Notes: a model not told the origin generated them from the letters alone. A stretch of DNA of 64,000 nucleotides from an uncultured Methylococcaceae bacterium (GCA_903859815.1 CAIOOA010000136.1:1-64000); one strand, 5' to 3'; counted from the first letter of the stretch, positions 1 to 8,554 are shown. Numbers and translations are program-made.

Positions 1-63
1 CTGCGACAAGCCGCTGGCCTGCCAGTCTTCGATGTGTTGTTTCCAACGTTCTGTTATTGCCAT
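1..63 (-). CDS. IS66-type accessory protein (TnpA-like), N-terminal fragment cut by window edge
   Basis: Reading leftward from an ATG at 63, 21 codons run off the window edge. The peptide begins MAITERWKQHIEDWQASGLS, which resembles the N-terminus of IS66-family accessory proteins: a basic Trp-containing helix followed by a D-W-x-A-S-G-L-S-Q block that starts a helix-turn-helix. A GAGGAT ribosome-binding site lies just upstream. In this family the protein is encoded with TnpB and the TnpC transposase; those genes would lie outside the window to the left. Intactness cannot be judged. Confidence 0.6.
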   Translation of the reverse strand, partial: MAITERWKQHIEDWQASGLSQ

Positions 64-154
64 TGTTCATCCTCGTGCAAAAGCCAGAGAATGCCAATTT
101 ATTCGTCAATATGACATGTGGATGCGCCGGAGTCATACGATTGACAGTCCCGGA

Positions 155-379
155 TTACTTAGAAGGCGGTATCACCACTGTGGTGCCGCTGCCTTCCGAA
201 CCGGTATTGCCTTTAGCCCCCGTAGCTCCAGTGTTTCCTTGGTTTCCGGTATTTCCCTGTTCGCCTGTCGCGCCTGTAGATCCGGTATTTCCTTGATTGC
301 CGGGCTCTCCTTGCTTCCCCTGACAAGCGCCAAGTGCGAGAACCGAAAATAACATAACTGTTGATATTAAATATTTCAT
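155..379 (-). CDS. Small collagen-like lipoprotein
   Basis: A 74-residue precursor. Residues 1-18 form a signal peptide with a lipobox (L-G-A-C, Cys19), so the mature protein is probably lipid-anchored. Nearly all the rest, about residues 21-65, is uninterrupted Gly-X-Y triplets (GKQGEPGNQGNTGSTGATG and similar), rich in Asn, Thr, Gln and Ala. A short tail with V-V-I-P-P follows. Bacterial collagen-like tracts can form triple helices that act as stalks or spacers at the cell surface; that role is inferred here. The ATG overlaps the stop of the upstream gene by four bases (ATGA), implying translational coupling. The molecular partner is unknown. Confidence 0.75.
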   Translation of the reverse strand: MKYLISTVMLFSVLALGACQGKQGEPGNQGNTGSTGATGEQGNTGNQGNTGATGAKGNTGSEGSGTTVVIPPSK

Positions 380-621
380 GATGGTTCCTCTTCTGTTAGT
401 ACGCGACTGAAAAAGCCGCGTAGATTAATATAACCAAATATGTATACCGCGTCCGTTCGATACCATACATAAGGGTGGCCTTGGCCGTCGTTCAACTCAA
501 TACCTATAAAACAACAAAAGTACTTTGATTTACCAAAATCTAGCGGATTTGTCGGGTGCCGCGCTCCAATCGCAGCAAGACTGCCAATAATGCTTGATTT
601 AGGTTCATTAAGGGCAAACAA
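376..621 (-). CDS. Hypothetical protein upstream of collagen-like lipoprotein, start uncertain
   Basis: The frame is open from 765 to the stop at 376 but has no ATG or GTG start. The only usable codon is TTG at 621, giving 81 residues. The stop overlaps the ATG of the next gene by four bases, which argues that the frame was translated as part of a two-gene unit. The peptide is rich in aromatics (K-Y-F-C-C-F-I-G-I, P-Y-V-W-Y-R) and has no signal peptide. I do not recognise a family. Protein-like sequence continues upstream of the TTG (G-F-Q-W-L-V-P-K-G-N), so this may be the 3' part of a gene that lost its start. Confidence 0.4.
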   Translation of the reverse strand: MFALNEPKSSIIGSLAAIGARHPTNPLDFGKSKYFCCFIGIELNDGQGHPYVWYRTDAVYIFGYINLRGFFSRVLTEEEPS

Positions 622-798
622 TAGAGACTGGTATCCGTAGTCTCGATAGCGGTTTCCTTTAGGTACAAGCCATTGGAAGCCGTCTAAGGAATTGCTTTTC
701 GTTGGGTGACTAGGCGAAAAGCCGCTGGATTGGGGTCGACCTGATTCCCACAGTCTACTTTTTAGTCAAAAATAAGTTTTCCTTTTTTGGAGAAAGAA

Positions 799-978
799 AT
801 GCCGACCAATACAATTGAAGAGTCAGAAGAAGCAAGAAAAGACGCAGAAATGGCTGAAATTCGCGCTCGTGAGGCTGAAGCAAACGCTCTTGAAGCTGAA
901 GCTCGCGCTCGTGAGGCCGAAGCTCATGCAAGAGAGGAAGCCGCACATAGTGACAGTAGGGACAATGGAAATTCTTAA
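799..978 (+). CDS. Small Ala/Glu/Arg-rich helical protein
   Basis: A 59-residue protein starting at ATG 799, preceded by a good GGAG ribosome-binding site at 789-792; a TTG frame extension to 787 is not needed. Residues about 12-50 are a run of alternating Ala, Glu and Arg (A-R-E-A-E-A-N-A-L-E-A-E-A-R-A) that should form one long charged amphipathic helix. The DNA shows the matching short internal repeat (variants of GCTCGTGAGGCTGAAGC), suggesting growth by repeat duplication. The Ser/Asp/Asn tail is disordered-looking. No family is recognised. The function could be a spacer or coiled coil, but this is speculative. Confidence 0.55.
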   Translation: MPTNTIEESEEARKDAEMAEIRAREAEANALEAEARAREAEAHAREEAAHSDSRDNGNS

Positions 979-1096
979 ACTATAGTTTTCTACAAATAAA
1001 CCTCAATTGCCCAGCGCTGGCGTATCTCATACGTTGCAATGTATGAGTACGCTATTGCGCCCTGCGCGGGCTAATCTTTGGACACTTGGCTTATTG

Positions 1097-2782
1097 TTAT
1101 AAATCCAGCAAAATGGCTTGCCATACGTTAGGGTCGCCAGGTTCGCAGAGGTGAAGGATGGTAATGTCACGGTAATTGCAGTTTCCCCGATCAATGATAT
1201 CAAGTGTGACCGATTTTGTTTTTATCTGAAATGCACCGCTAAGCTTACTAATATCTTGGGAAAGGGCTGATACGATAAAATCACCGCTTTTAACAAAAGG
1301 TGGATATTGGGAAGAGATAGTCTCTACGCCAGTCCCTAATATTGAAAAGTAAGAAACTGCGTTTGGCAGCGGATTTGACTGCAAGTTGTTTAGGGCATTG
1401 ATGGCTGCGCTATCTGGTCGAAGATCTGTAATGACCGTGCTGGATGGATCATAACCTAGCCATTCGCAAAAAGTAGTGAATGTAGAACAGATTTCTGCAA
1501 TATAACTTCCCTGATGCGGTGTGCCGACGGTAATCAATTTGTCCACATCGCCCCGATAAGAAATCCCTTGTAAGGTATCAGGCACTTTTGATAAGCCTTG
1601 CAAATATTCGCGAGCAACCAATCCGCCCATGCTGTGGCCTACCAGAATGACTTTGCCCTTGCTGGGGTTTGCATTTAATACTGCTTGAATTATGCTGGAT
1701 AATTCACCGCCCTTTATATTCAAGCCCAGATTAGGGTTGTCATTAAGCGATAATGTATAAAAGTCACCGCTTCCCTGTATGCCAGTGACTTTGTTTTGAA
1801 TGGGATCATAAGTAGGGGAACCGCCAAAAACCCAACCGCCATTGTTAACCAAGAAATCCTTGAGTGACGAGCTTGGTTCGGCCCATGCAAGGGCGGAGGA
1901 ATTTAGGCCATGAATGTAAATGACGGGAAACGCTGGCCCTGCAAATGCGTTCTGGCAACCAGCCAAGGATAACCAGAAGCTTATTGGGCCTACATTCTGC
2001 GAGTTGCCATCCGCCCCAATGTAATAGACATGATTATCTTCCGAGGAAACGGCCAAAAAGGTCTTTGTTGTCGAATAGTAGCGATAAGTATAGTTGAACC
2101 AAACGGTCGTTACAGAACCGAGTGGGGCAAATAAACTGGGATAATTGCGTTCTGCCCAGTTGAACAGGCAGTCAATCTGTGGCGGAACAGGCGCTGGGCA
2201 ACTGGCCTTGGGCAACCAGTCTGATATCGGGCCTTCATCCTCCATTCTGCCGTCCGGCCCAAGGTAGTAGACATGATTATCAAACGAGGAAACGCCAAGG
2301 TAGGTGTTGGTGGTTGAATAGTAGCGATAGGTGTAGGGGCTCCCTACCACCGTGGGAGAACTGGGCGAGGCGAACAGGCTGGGATAATTGCTTTCTGCCC
2401 AATTGAACAGGCAATCGTCGCTTTGGAGCGATGAGGCGTTTGCACTGCATCCAAATAGCAAGGCCGCAATGACCGGGGCGCATGAGACAAACCGCCAGTT
2501 TTGGCGCGGGTGTGAACGATATGGCCGGACTCCCGGCCTGTGCAAGGTATCGCCATTGCTCTGGTTCCCAAAGGCATGAGTTGAAAGCCAATGAAATAGT
2601 GCGACATTCGCTGCCACCAACCAAGTCAATATCCCAGCGATGCCAGTTTTGCCATAAGAGGGAGAGTCGGCTGAACGCTGCCGACAACATTGCAATCCTT
2701 TAACAGATTGGGGAAGGGTATCATAACTCAGTCTATGAATATCAAGGTGCGTTTGAGACATTGTGCGACTCCATAAAGTCAA
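1097..2782 (-). CDS. Secreted or lipid-anchored lipase-like alpha/beta hydrolase with duplicated N-terminal module
   Basis: The C-terminal half (about residues 280-560) is an alpha/beta-hydrolase of the triacylglycerol lipase/PGAP1-like type. It has an oxyanion H-G (V-I-Y-I-H-G-L-N-S) and a nucleophile elbow G-H-S-M-G-G near residue 385, followed by V-G-T-P-H-Q-G-S. Before it are two copies of a module of about 74 residues, each starting D-C-L-F-N-W-A-E-x-N-Y-P-S-L-F and ending G-P-I-S-x-W-L-x-x-A-x-C, with Y-T-Y-R-Y-Y-S-T-T in the middle. Upstream, A-P-V-I-A-A-L-L-F-G-C looks like a lipobox or signal sequence. The annotated start is therefore probably too far upstream; a TTG near 2540 would place this segment at the N-terminus. 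Substrate unknown. Confidence 0.7.
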   Translation of the reverse strand: MTLWSRTMSQTHLDIHRLSYDTLPQSVKGLQCCRQRSADSPSYGKTGIAGILTWLVAANVALFHWLSTHAFGNQSNGDTLHRPGVRPYRSHPRQNWRFVSCAPVIAALLFGCSANASSLQSDDCLFNWAESNYPSLFASPSSPTVVGSPYTYRYYSTTNTYLGVSSFDNHVYYLGPDGRMEDEGPISDWLPKASCPAPVPPQIDCLFNWAERNYPSLFAPLGSVTTVWFNYTYRYYSTTKTFLAVSSEDNHVYYIGADGNSQNVGPISFWLSLAGCQNAFAGPAFPVIYIHGLNSSALAWAEPSSSLKDFLVNNGGWVFGGSPTYDPIQNKVTGIQGSGDFYTLSLNDNPNLGLNIKGGELSSIIQAVLNANPSKGKVILVGHSMGGLVAREYLQGLSKVPDTLQGISYRGDVDKLITVGTPHQGSYIAEICSTFTTFCEWLGYDPSSTVITDLRPDSAAINALNNLQSNPLPNAVSYFSILGTGVETISSQYPPFVKSGDFIVSALSQDISKLSGAFQIKTKSVTLDIIDRGNCNYRDITILHLCEPGDPNVWQAILLDL

Positions 2783-2889
2783 TGTTTGAATGTTTCCGTG
2801 TGGGTCTAAAACCTTGTACTACCGCCACACTATGAGTCGCAATTTACGGCATCTCCCCGCCCAAATCTGTGCTTTACCGCACCGATAGG

Positions 2890-3462
2890 CTAAATAATTG
2901 ATTGGGCCTGCTTGGATTTGCTAATATCCACTAGGGCGACCCGCAACATCGGCGGTGAGTCCAGGGTTTTCCTGCGCAAGCAGTTGAGATGGGCCTGAAA
3001 TACCGCCCCATCGGCCCCTGTCATCGCTAAACCGAATTCCAGCTTCTCAACTTTGTCTTGTTCCATCATGTTCATGAATAGGCGATGCCAACGGTCCCGG
3101 TCTTCAGGGGCGACAAGCGCCGAGAAGCGGCGATTGACTAGCTTGTTACGTTCAGCACCCAGTAAAGCAGACGCGGTCAAGTTGATTTCTTCAATCAGCC
3201 CGTCGCGATTGATGGCGATGTAGCCGACCGGGGCAAATTCATAGAGGTCAAGATAGCGGTCCCGTGCTTCTTCTATCGCGTTATTGGCCCTCCGCAATTC
3301 CTCATTCTGTATCTCTAATTCGACCTTATGCACAAGGAGTTCGTGCATTAGCATTTCATTCGGCTGGGTCTCCTTCTCATCTGGGGATAAACTCACCAAC
3401 ATACCCTCGGCTTCGGCTCTCAGCGAGTTGCGCCGATCAATCCCATTCCATTTCTTTGTCAT
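2890..3462 (-). CDS. PAS-domain signalling protein
   Basis: A protein of 190 residues. Residues about 40-65 form a charged coiled coil (L-V-H-K-V-E-L-E-I-Q-N-E-E-L-R-R). One PAS domain follows (Y-L-D-L-Y-E-F-A-P-V-G-Y, with E-I-N-L-T-A-S-A-L-L-G), plus a PAC-like end (L-R-V-A-L-V-D-I-S-K-S-K). There is no kinase, GGDEF or methyl-accepting output domain, so it is either a sensor subunit working in trans or a shortened relative of larger PAS kinases. Its ATG overlaps the stop of the CheB-CheR-PAS gene (ATGA at 3459-3462), implying coupled expression and a shared pathway. Confidence 0.75.
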   Translation of the reverse strand: MTKKWNGIDRRNSLRAEAEGMLVSLSPDEKETQPNEMLMHELLVHKVELEIQNEELRRANNAIEEARDRYLDLYEFAPVGYIAINRDGLIEEINLTASALLGAERNKLVNRRFSALVAPEDRDRWHRLFMNMMEQDKVEKLEFGLAMTGADGAVFQAHLNCLRRKTLDSPPMLRVALVDISKSKQAQSII

Positions 3463-6353
3463 GTTTTCTTCTCACTAATTGATAAGTTGCCGATATCTTC
3501 AGTCGTCAATAGGATCAACGACGGTTCATTTGCTTTGCCGGCCATGCGGCGGGCATTCACACTAATTTTATGATGACCGATGGCGGGAAAATCATGTTCC
3601 ACCACATACCCTTCAACAGTCTGGTCGCGTGGCAATATAATCTCCAGCAGTTCGCGCAAGGCGGGTATGTTCCACTGGCTGTTTCCCAAATTGTAAATTT
3701 TGCGGCCCACGGTGTCTGCGGTTGTCACTTGAAAAAACTGGTAGAAAGCACGATTAGCAGAAACCACCTGCAACTCGCCATCCAACACCAGCAGCGGTTC
3801 GCGGATGGTGTCAATGACGTTCTCGGCCAATTCACGCGCCAGTTGCACCTCCGTCTCTGCCGCTATGCGCTTGCTGATGTCAGTGAACGTCAGCACGACG
3901 CCTTCGATCACGTTATCCAAGGTGCGGTAGGGCTGAATCCGCAACAGATACCACGCACCATCATGGGTAAGCAACTCCTGCTCAATGGGAACCAGCGTTT
4001 CGAGTACAGATTGTGCCTTGGCTAACAGGTCTTCCCCCTTGAGATTGGACTTGATGTCACTCAACAGACGGCCCACGTCCGAAGGCACTAACCGGTAAAT
4101 ATGGGTTGCCTCACGGGTAAACCGCCGAATTATCATGTGTTCGTCAAGAAACACCGTGCCGATGTTGATATTGTCGAGCAGATTCTTCATATCATTCTGC
4201 ATCTCGGCCAGTTGGTCAATTTTGGCCTGAAGTTCAGAATTGACCGTGATCAATTCTTCATTGACCGATTGCAATTCCTCTTTGGAAGTTTCCAGTTCTT
4301 CGTTGGTCGACTGCATTTCCTCGTTGGTGGACTGCATTTCTTCATTAGTGGACTTGAGTTCCTCGTTGGTGGCTTGCTGTTCTTCAATGCTGGCTTGGTA
4401 ACTTTCTTTCAAGTACGCAAGATCTTGCTCCAGTTCTTCGGCACGTCCTATTTTGACCGGACGGGCACCCCGTTTACCCCCACTTTTGGCAATTGGACTG
4501 GCAACGTCCAAAAAGCTCACCAGCAGAAGTTTCTGGTCGGCCTCTTGACTCGGCAACGGCCTGACGCTCAGGCTGACCGTCGCAAGGCCACCGTCACCCT
4601 TAAACTGTATTTCCCGGTTCAGCGTAGGTGTTTCTTCGCTGTCTGCCGCACGAATGGCAGTGCGCAGCTCCATTTCCAACCCCTCACGCGCCATGTCGAT
4701 CAGGTTAAGGCTGGCCTGTCCCGGGGCCGGGCGAAGATATTTGCCGGTTTCGCCATGGACGTAGAGGATATTGCCCTTGGGATCGGTGACGACCGATGCG
4801 GGTGCAAAGTATTGCACCAAGACCCGGCGGGTGAGTGCGGCAAAACTGGTTTCCTTAGGCTTAGTCATGGCTTCCTCATCGGGTGATTTAACGGGTCTCT
4901 CTGCGGTCCACGTCAATGGGCTACTCAGTATTACGCGGGATGATGGAGCGGTATGCGTGGCGCGATAGAACTTCCATTTACGATCAATCGTCGAAAAAAG
5001 CTCGGTGTGATTGCCGATGCTCTCCGAAGGCGACAGGAACAGCACCCCGCCCGGCTTTAACGCATAGTGAAAAGCCGGAATCAGCCGGTTTTGCAGTTCC
5101 GCTTCCAGATAGATCATCAGATTTCGGCAACTGAGCAAGTCAAGCTTGGTGAAAGGCGGGTCTTTCGCCACATTCTGGATGGCAAACACCACCATTTCGC
5201 GAATTTCTTTTTTTATCCGGTAGCTTGCATCTTCTTTGATGAAAAAGTGGCGCAAGCGTTCAGGAGTGACATCATGAGCGATATTAACCGGATAAATCCC
5301 CGCACGGGCAAAGGCGATGGCGTCATCATCCAAGTCAGTGGCGTAGATCTGCACTTTGAATTCCTGTTGAGTCCCGTCCATCAACTCGCGCAGCAGGATG
5401 GCGATGGAGTAAGCCTCCTCGCCGCTGGCGCAGCCAGCCACCCAGACGCGAAACGAGTAATCATCCGGTTTGTCTTTGCACAATAGCGGCAGTATATCCC
5501 TTTGCAACGCGACAAACGCCTTTTCATCCCGGAAAAAGCGAGTGACATTGATCAGCAGTTCCTTGAAAAGTAAGTGAACCTCGGACGGGTTCTCCTTGAG
5601 GTAACGGGCATAGATGTCAGTGTCTTCGATACTATTCAGCAACATGCGGCGCTCGATGCGGCGACTGATAGTGCTTTTTTTGTAAAGCGAGAAGTCATGG
5701 CCGGTGACGGTGCGCAATTGCATCAGGATACGGCTTATTCCGCTTAAAACCTTGGGTGTAGCAGGTGTTTCTGAACGGGAACCGGTAGCCAGTGCCCCCG
5801 ACATTTTGTCAACGGGGAGAATGTGGGTGGCGTAACCTGCCTGAATTGCGCTGGAAGGCATGCCGTCATATTTGGCCGTGGAGGGTTCCTGAACCAGCGT
5901 GACACCACCAGCACCTAAGATGGCCCGCAATCCTTGCGTTCCATCGGTGCCGCTGCCGGAAAGGATGATACCAATGGCACGTTCTTGCTGGTCTTCAGCC
6001 AGTGACCGCAGGAAGGCATCAATCGGCATGCGCTGCCCACGAGGTGCGTCCGGCACGCTTAGTTGCAGTTTGCCGTGGAAGATGGCCATGTCACGGTTGG
6101 GGGGAATGATATACACGCAGTTAGGTTCAACCTTCATTTGATCCAGCGCCTCGACCACTGGCATGGTGGTGGTGCGTTGCAGGATTTCACTGAGTAGGCT
6201 GGCGTGGCTGGGGTCAAGATGCTGCACTAGCACGAAAGCCATGCCGCTGTCAGTTGGCATGTGGTGAAAAAATTGGCCCAATGCTTCTAAACCGCCGGCG
6301 GAAGCCCCAATGCCGACGATGGGGAATACTGCGTCTGTATTGACATTATCCAT
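3459..6353 (-). CDS. CheB-CheR fusion with coiled coil and PAS domains
   Basis: A cytoplasmic protein of 964 residues. Residues about 8-185 are a CheB methylesterase domain with catalytic Ser (G-A-S-A-G-G), His (V-Q-H-L-D) and Asp (G-S-G-T-D-G). Residues about 205-480 are a CheR-type SAM methyltransferase (V-A-G-C-A-S-G-E-E-A-Y-S, and L-L-S-C-R-N-L-M-I-Y). A PAS-like segment follows, then a long Gln/Glu/Asn coiled coil near 655-735 with near-identical S-T-N-E-E-M-Q units, then two PAS domains. In this family the two enzymatic domains act on receptor-type glutamates, or one is used as a sensor. No chemoreceptor gene is in the window. It overlaps the PAS gene downstream and diverges from a second CheB. 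Confidence 0.88.
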   Translation of the reverse strand: MDNVNTDAVFPIVGIGASAGGLEALGQFFHHMPTDSGMAFVLVQHLDPSHASLLSEILQRTTTMPVVEALDQMKVEPNCVYIIPPNRDMAIFHGKLQLSVPDAPRGQRMPIDAFLRSLAEDQQERAIGIILSGSGTDGTQGLRAILGAGGVTLVQEPSTAKYDGMPSSAIQAGYATHILPVDKMSGALATGSRSETPATPKVLSGISRILMQLRTVTGHDFSLYKKSTISRRIERRMLLNSIEDTDIYARYLKENPSEVHLLFKELLINVTRFFRDEKAFVALQRDILPLLCKDKPDDYSFRVWVAGCASGEEAYSIAILLRELMDGTQQEFKVQIYATDLDDDAIAFARAGIYPVNIAHDVTPERLRHFFIKEDASYRIKKEIREMVVFAIQNVAKDPPFTKLDLLSCRNLMIYLEAELQNRLIPAFHYALKPGGVLFLSPSESIGNHTELFSTIDRKWKFYRATHTAPSSRVILSSPLTWTAERPVKSPDEEAMTKPKETSFAALTRRVLVQYFAPASVVTDPKGNILYVHGETGKYLRPAPGQASLNLIDMAREGLEMELRTAIRAADSEETPTLNREIQFKGDGGLATVSLSVRPLPSQEADQKLLLVSFLDVASPIAKSGGKRGARPVKIGRAEELEQDLAYLKESYQASIEEQQATNEELKSTNEEMQSTNEEMQSTNEELETSKEELQSVNEELITVNSELQAKIDQLAEMQNDMKNLLDNINIGTVFLDEHMIIRRFTREATHIYRLVPSDVGRLLSDIKSNLKGEDLLAKAQSVLETLVPIEQELLTHDGAWYLLRIQPYRTLDNVIEGVVLTFTDISKRIAAETEVQLARELAENVIDTIREPLLVLDGELQVVSANRAFYQFFQVTTADTVGRKIYNLGNSQWNIPALRELLEIILPRDQTVEGYVVEHDFPAIGHHKISVNARRMAGKANEPSLILLTTEDIGNLSISEKKT

Positions 6354-6480
6354 GGCGACCTATGCTGACAGATGACATGGAAGGAAAACTTTGCTTGCTT
6401 TCAGGGAGACCTCCTTTGATAATGCACGGGTTGTTTGCTTATTTTACATCTTCCCCTTTTTAAAAGCTGTAGGATTTCAT

Positions 6481-6711
6481 ATGCCTGACAACCAGACCCC
6501 TAAAAAAAATCACCTCCTAGCCGGCCTTTCTGCGGACGCCTACGAACACCTTGCGACTAATCTGGAACTGGTGCTAATGCCACTTGGCACCGTCATTTAC
6601 GAATCCGGGGACGAGTTGCGTTACGCCTATTTCCCCACGACGTGCATCGTATCGCTGCTTTATGTCTTGGAAGATGGCGCATCTGCCGAAATCGCCGTGG
6701 TCGGCAAATGA
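6481..6711 (+). pseudogene. Truncated Crp/Fnr-type regulator (N-terminal part of cNMP-binding domain)
   Basis: From ATG 6481 the frame encodes 76 residues matching the start of a Crp/Fnr-family regulator common in this group: H-L-L-A-G-L-S-A-D-A-Y-E-H-L, M-P-L-G-T-V-I-Y-E-S-G-D and Y-F-P-T-T-C-I-V-S-L-L-Y-V-L-E-D-G. The family continues A-V-V-G-N-E-G, but here it ends A-V-V-G-K-stop. The rest of the effector domain and the whole DNA-binding domain are missing. The stop overlaps the ATG of the next gene, so the break is exactly where cheB begins. It reads as a deletion junction. The short peptide may still be translated and may drive cheB by coupling. Confidence 0.7.
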
Positions 6712-7301
6712 AAACTAAGTCTGTTCCAAAAAGCTTTCCAATCGTTTGCGTGGGCGGTTCGGCTGGCGGACTTGATGCCTATATCCGTCTACTCAAGCAT
6801 CTGCCGACTGATATGGGTGTTGCCATCGTCATCGTCAATCACTTGAGAACCATGGCCACCCATCTCCATGAGATTCTCCCTAGCTATACCAAAATGCCGG
6901 TTGAATTGATCTCGGAAAAACTGGACATCCAGCCTAACCATGTATTTATCATCCCGGAAAAGCGAGATTTGCATGTTCTGAATGGGGAGTTCCGCCTTAA
7001 GCCTATATCAAAGCCCAGAGGCTGGCCCGACGTAATCACGGTTTTTCTGCGTTCCTTGACGCAGAACTGGGATGGCAAACTCATTGCCGTCATTGTCTCC
7101 GGCTATGATGGCGATGGTGCAGCCGCGCTGTGCGGGATCAAAGAAATCGGGGGAATCACCATTGCACAGAAGCCTGACACAGCCAAGGCACCGGATATGC
7201 CCGAAAGTGCAATTGCCAGCGGGTTTATCGATTTTATCCTAGCACCTGAAGATATCGCGAAAGAAATTGTGCGCATTGCGCAAGCTGAAAGTCCCACCTA
7301 A
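6708..7301 (+). CDS. Stand-alone CheB-type methylesterase domain protein
   Basis: A protein of 197 residues made only of a CheB catalytic domain, with no receiver domain. The catalytic triad is visible: Ser in G-G-S-A-G-G (residues 17-22), His in V-N-H-L-R near 46, and Asp in G-Y-D-G-D-G-A near 137. It is related to the CheB half of the divergent 964-residue fusion. Without a receiver it cannot be controlled by CheA phosphorylation in the classical way; control by a partner such as the PAS protein is an inference. The start codon overlaps the stop of the truncated Crp frame (ATGA), and no other good ATG is close. Confidence 0.8.
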   Translation: MKTKSVPKSFPIVCVGGSAGGLDAYIRLLKHLPTDMGVAIVIVNHLRTMATHLHEILPSYTKMPVELISEKLDIQPNHVFIIPEKRDLHVLNGEFRLKPISKPRGWPDVITVFLRSLTQNWDGKLIAVIVSGYDGDGAAALCGIKEIGGITIAQKPDTAKAPDMPESAIASGFIDFILAPEDIAKEIVRIAQAESPT

Positions 7302-7507
7302 TTGAATTCGTCGTCGATTATTCACTGTGCGCGACAGCGTACAGAAAATTGACTGGCTATGAGTGGATAATCGCCACAATGACCCATCACTTGCGGAAAA
7401 GCCCCGTCAATATTTGACGACGGAAATAAGTGGCGTATCGAGATTGTAGTCCTCGCGCCATTTGCGGTCATACCCCATCAATTACTGAATACAGAAGGAA
7501 TGAAACC

Positions 7508-8266
7508 ATGACCAAGCTGCCTAGTGCCACCAGCCTCGAAGGAAAACGAGTGCCCGACGCGACACTCAAGACCCGCACTGACAACCAATGGAAGGACGTA
7601 AACACCACCGATCTGTTCAAAGGCAAGACCGTCGTTGCCTTTTCCCTGCCCGGAGCCTACACGCCGACTTGCTCTAGCGCCCACCTGCCGCGTTATAACG
7701 AACTTGCCGCCATGTTCAAGGCCAATGGTGTGGACGAGATCGTCTGCTTCGCCGTCAACGATGCCTTCGTCATGAACGAGTGGAAGCAGGATCAAGAGGC
7801 TGAAAACGTCACCCTGCTGCCCGACGGAAACGGCGAATTCACCGCTGCCATGGGCTTACTGGTCGATAAATCGGACATCGGTTTTGGCAAGCGGTCTTGG
7901 CGCTATTCCATGCTGGTCAAGGACGGCGTGATTGAAAAGATGTTCATTGAACCCGAAAAGGAAGGTGACCCGCTGGAAGTCTCCGATGCGGAAACCATGC
8001 TCAAGTACGTCAACCCTAAGGCTGTCATACCCGAAGCTGTGGTGATCTTCACCAAGCCGGGTTGCCCACACAGTGCGCGAGCCAAGGCGCTGCTCCAATC
8101 CAAGGGTTACCGCTATGACGAGATTAGCCTCGGCAAGCACATCACCGCGACTACCCTGCGTGGGGTTTCCGGCAGCGGCACTTGGCCGCAAGTCTTCATT
8201 GGAGGCAAGCTCATTGGCAGCGCAGACGATTTGGAAGCCTATTTCGATGTGCGTAAGGCGGCATGA
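7508..8266 (+). CDS. Peroxiredoxin-glutaredoxin hybrid protein
   Basis: A protein of 252 residues that reduces hydroperoxides, with its own glutaredoxin domain linking it to glutathione. Residues 1-165 are a Prx5-type peroxiredoxin with the peroxidatic Cys55 in P-G-A-Y-T-P-T-C. Residues 175-250 are a glutaredoxin (V-V-I-F-T-K-P-G-C-P-H-S, Cys186; T-W-P-Q-V-F-I-G-G; G-S-A-D-D-L). Most hybrids have a C-P-x-C active site, but here the second Cys is Ser (C-P-H-S), suggesting a monothiol mechanism. I chose ATG 7508 because AGAAGGA lies just upstream and the family starts here; the frame is open further upstream. Confidence 0.9.
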   Translation: MTKLPSATSLEGKRVPDATLKTRTDNQWKDVNTTDLFKGKTVVAFSLPGAYTPTCSSAHLPRYNELAAMFKANGVDEIVCFAVNDAFVMNEWKQDQEAENVTLLPDGNGEFTAAMGLLVDKSDIGFGKRSWRYSMLVKDGVIEKMFIEPEKEGDPLEVSDAETMLKYVNPKAVIPEAVVIFTKPGCPHSARAKALLQSKGYRYDEISLGKHITATTLRGVSGSGTWPQVFIGGKLIGSADDLEAYFDVRKAA

Positions 8267-8302
8267 AGCACTGTCCTGGCAAGGTTTAAGGCTACTGCCA
8301 TT

Positions 8303-8425
8303 TAGTTAAGGAAAGTAGCCCGTATGAAGCCTGCCCTGAGCGAAGTCGAAGGGCAAAGCGGAATACGGGTTTCCGAGTCACGACCACCCCGGATTACGCC
8401 GCCAGACGGCACCATCCGGGCTACA
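8303..8425 (+). repeat. Intergenic repeat with CCCTGAGCGAAGTCGAAGGG motif
   Basis: The spacer downstream of the hybrid peroxiredoxin contains the imperfect palindrome CCCTGAGCGAAGTCGAAGGG, a type of sequence found dispersed in many bacterial genomes. It is followed by paired motifs GTAGCCCG...CGGGCTAC framing about 110 bp (AGCCCGTATGAAG at the left, CCGGGCTACAAC at the right). No reading frame is convincing. It looks like a non-coding dispersed repeat rather than a gene. Confidence 0.5.
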
Positions 8426-8554
8426 ACTTTTGGCTTAACTTAATGGTGGTGACGCTGGAACGTGGGAACCAGACGGGAGTCCGCCCTAGTGGGCGGAACA
8501 GGGGGGCAAGCCAAACGGAACCCCGCAAAGGGTCGAATCACTCAAACACCCAAA

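Noticed and set aside
4101-4886. 261-residue plus-strand frame within the CheB-CheR gene
   Set aside because: Antisense to a clear domain-rich gene with strong codon structure; the repetitive phenylalanine-rich translation mirrors the Glu/Asn coiled coil.
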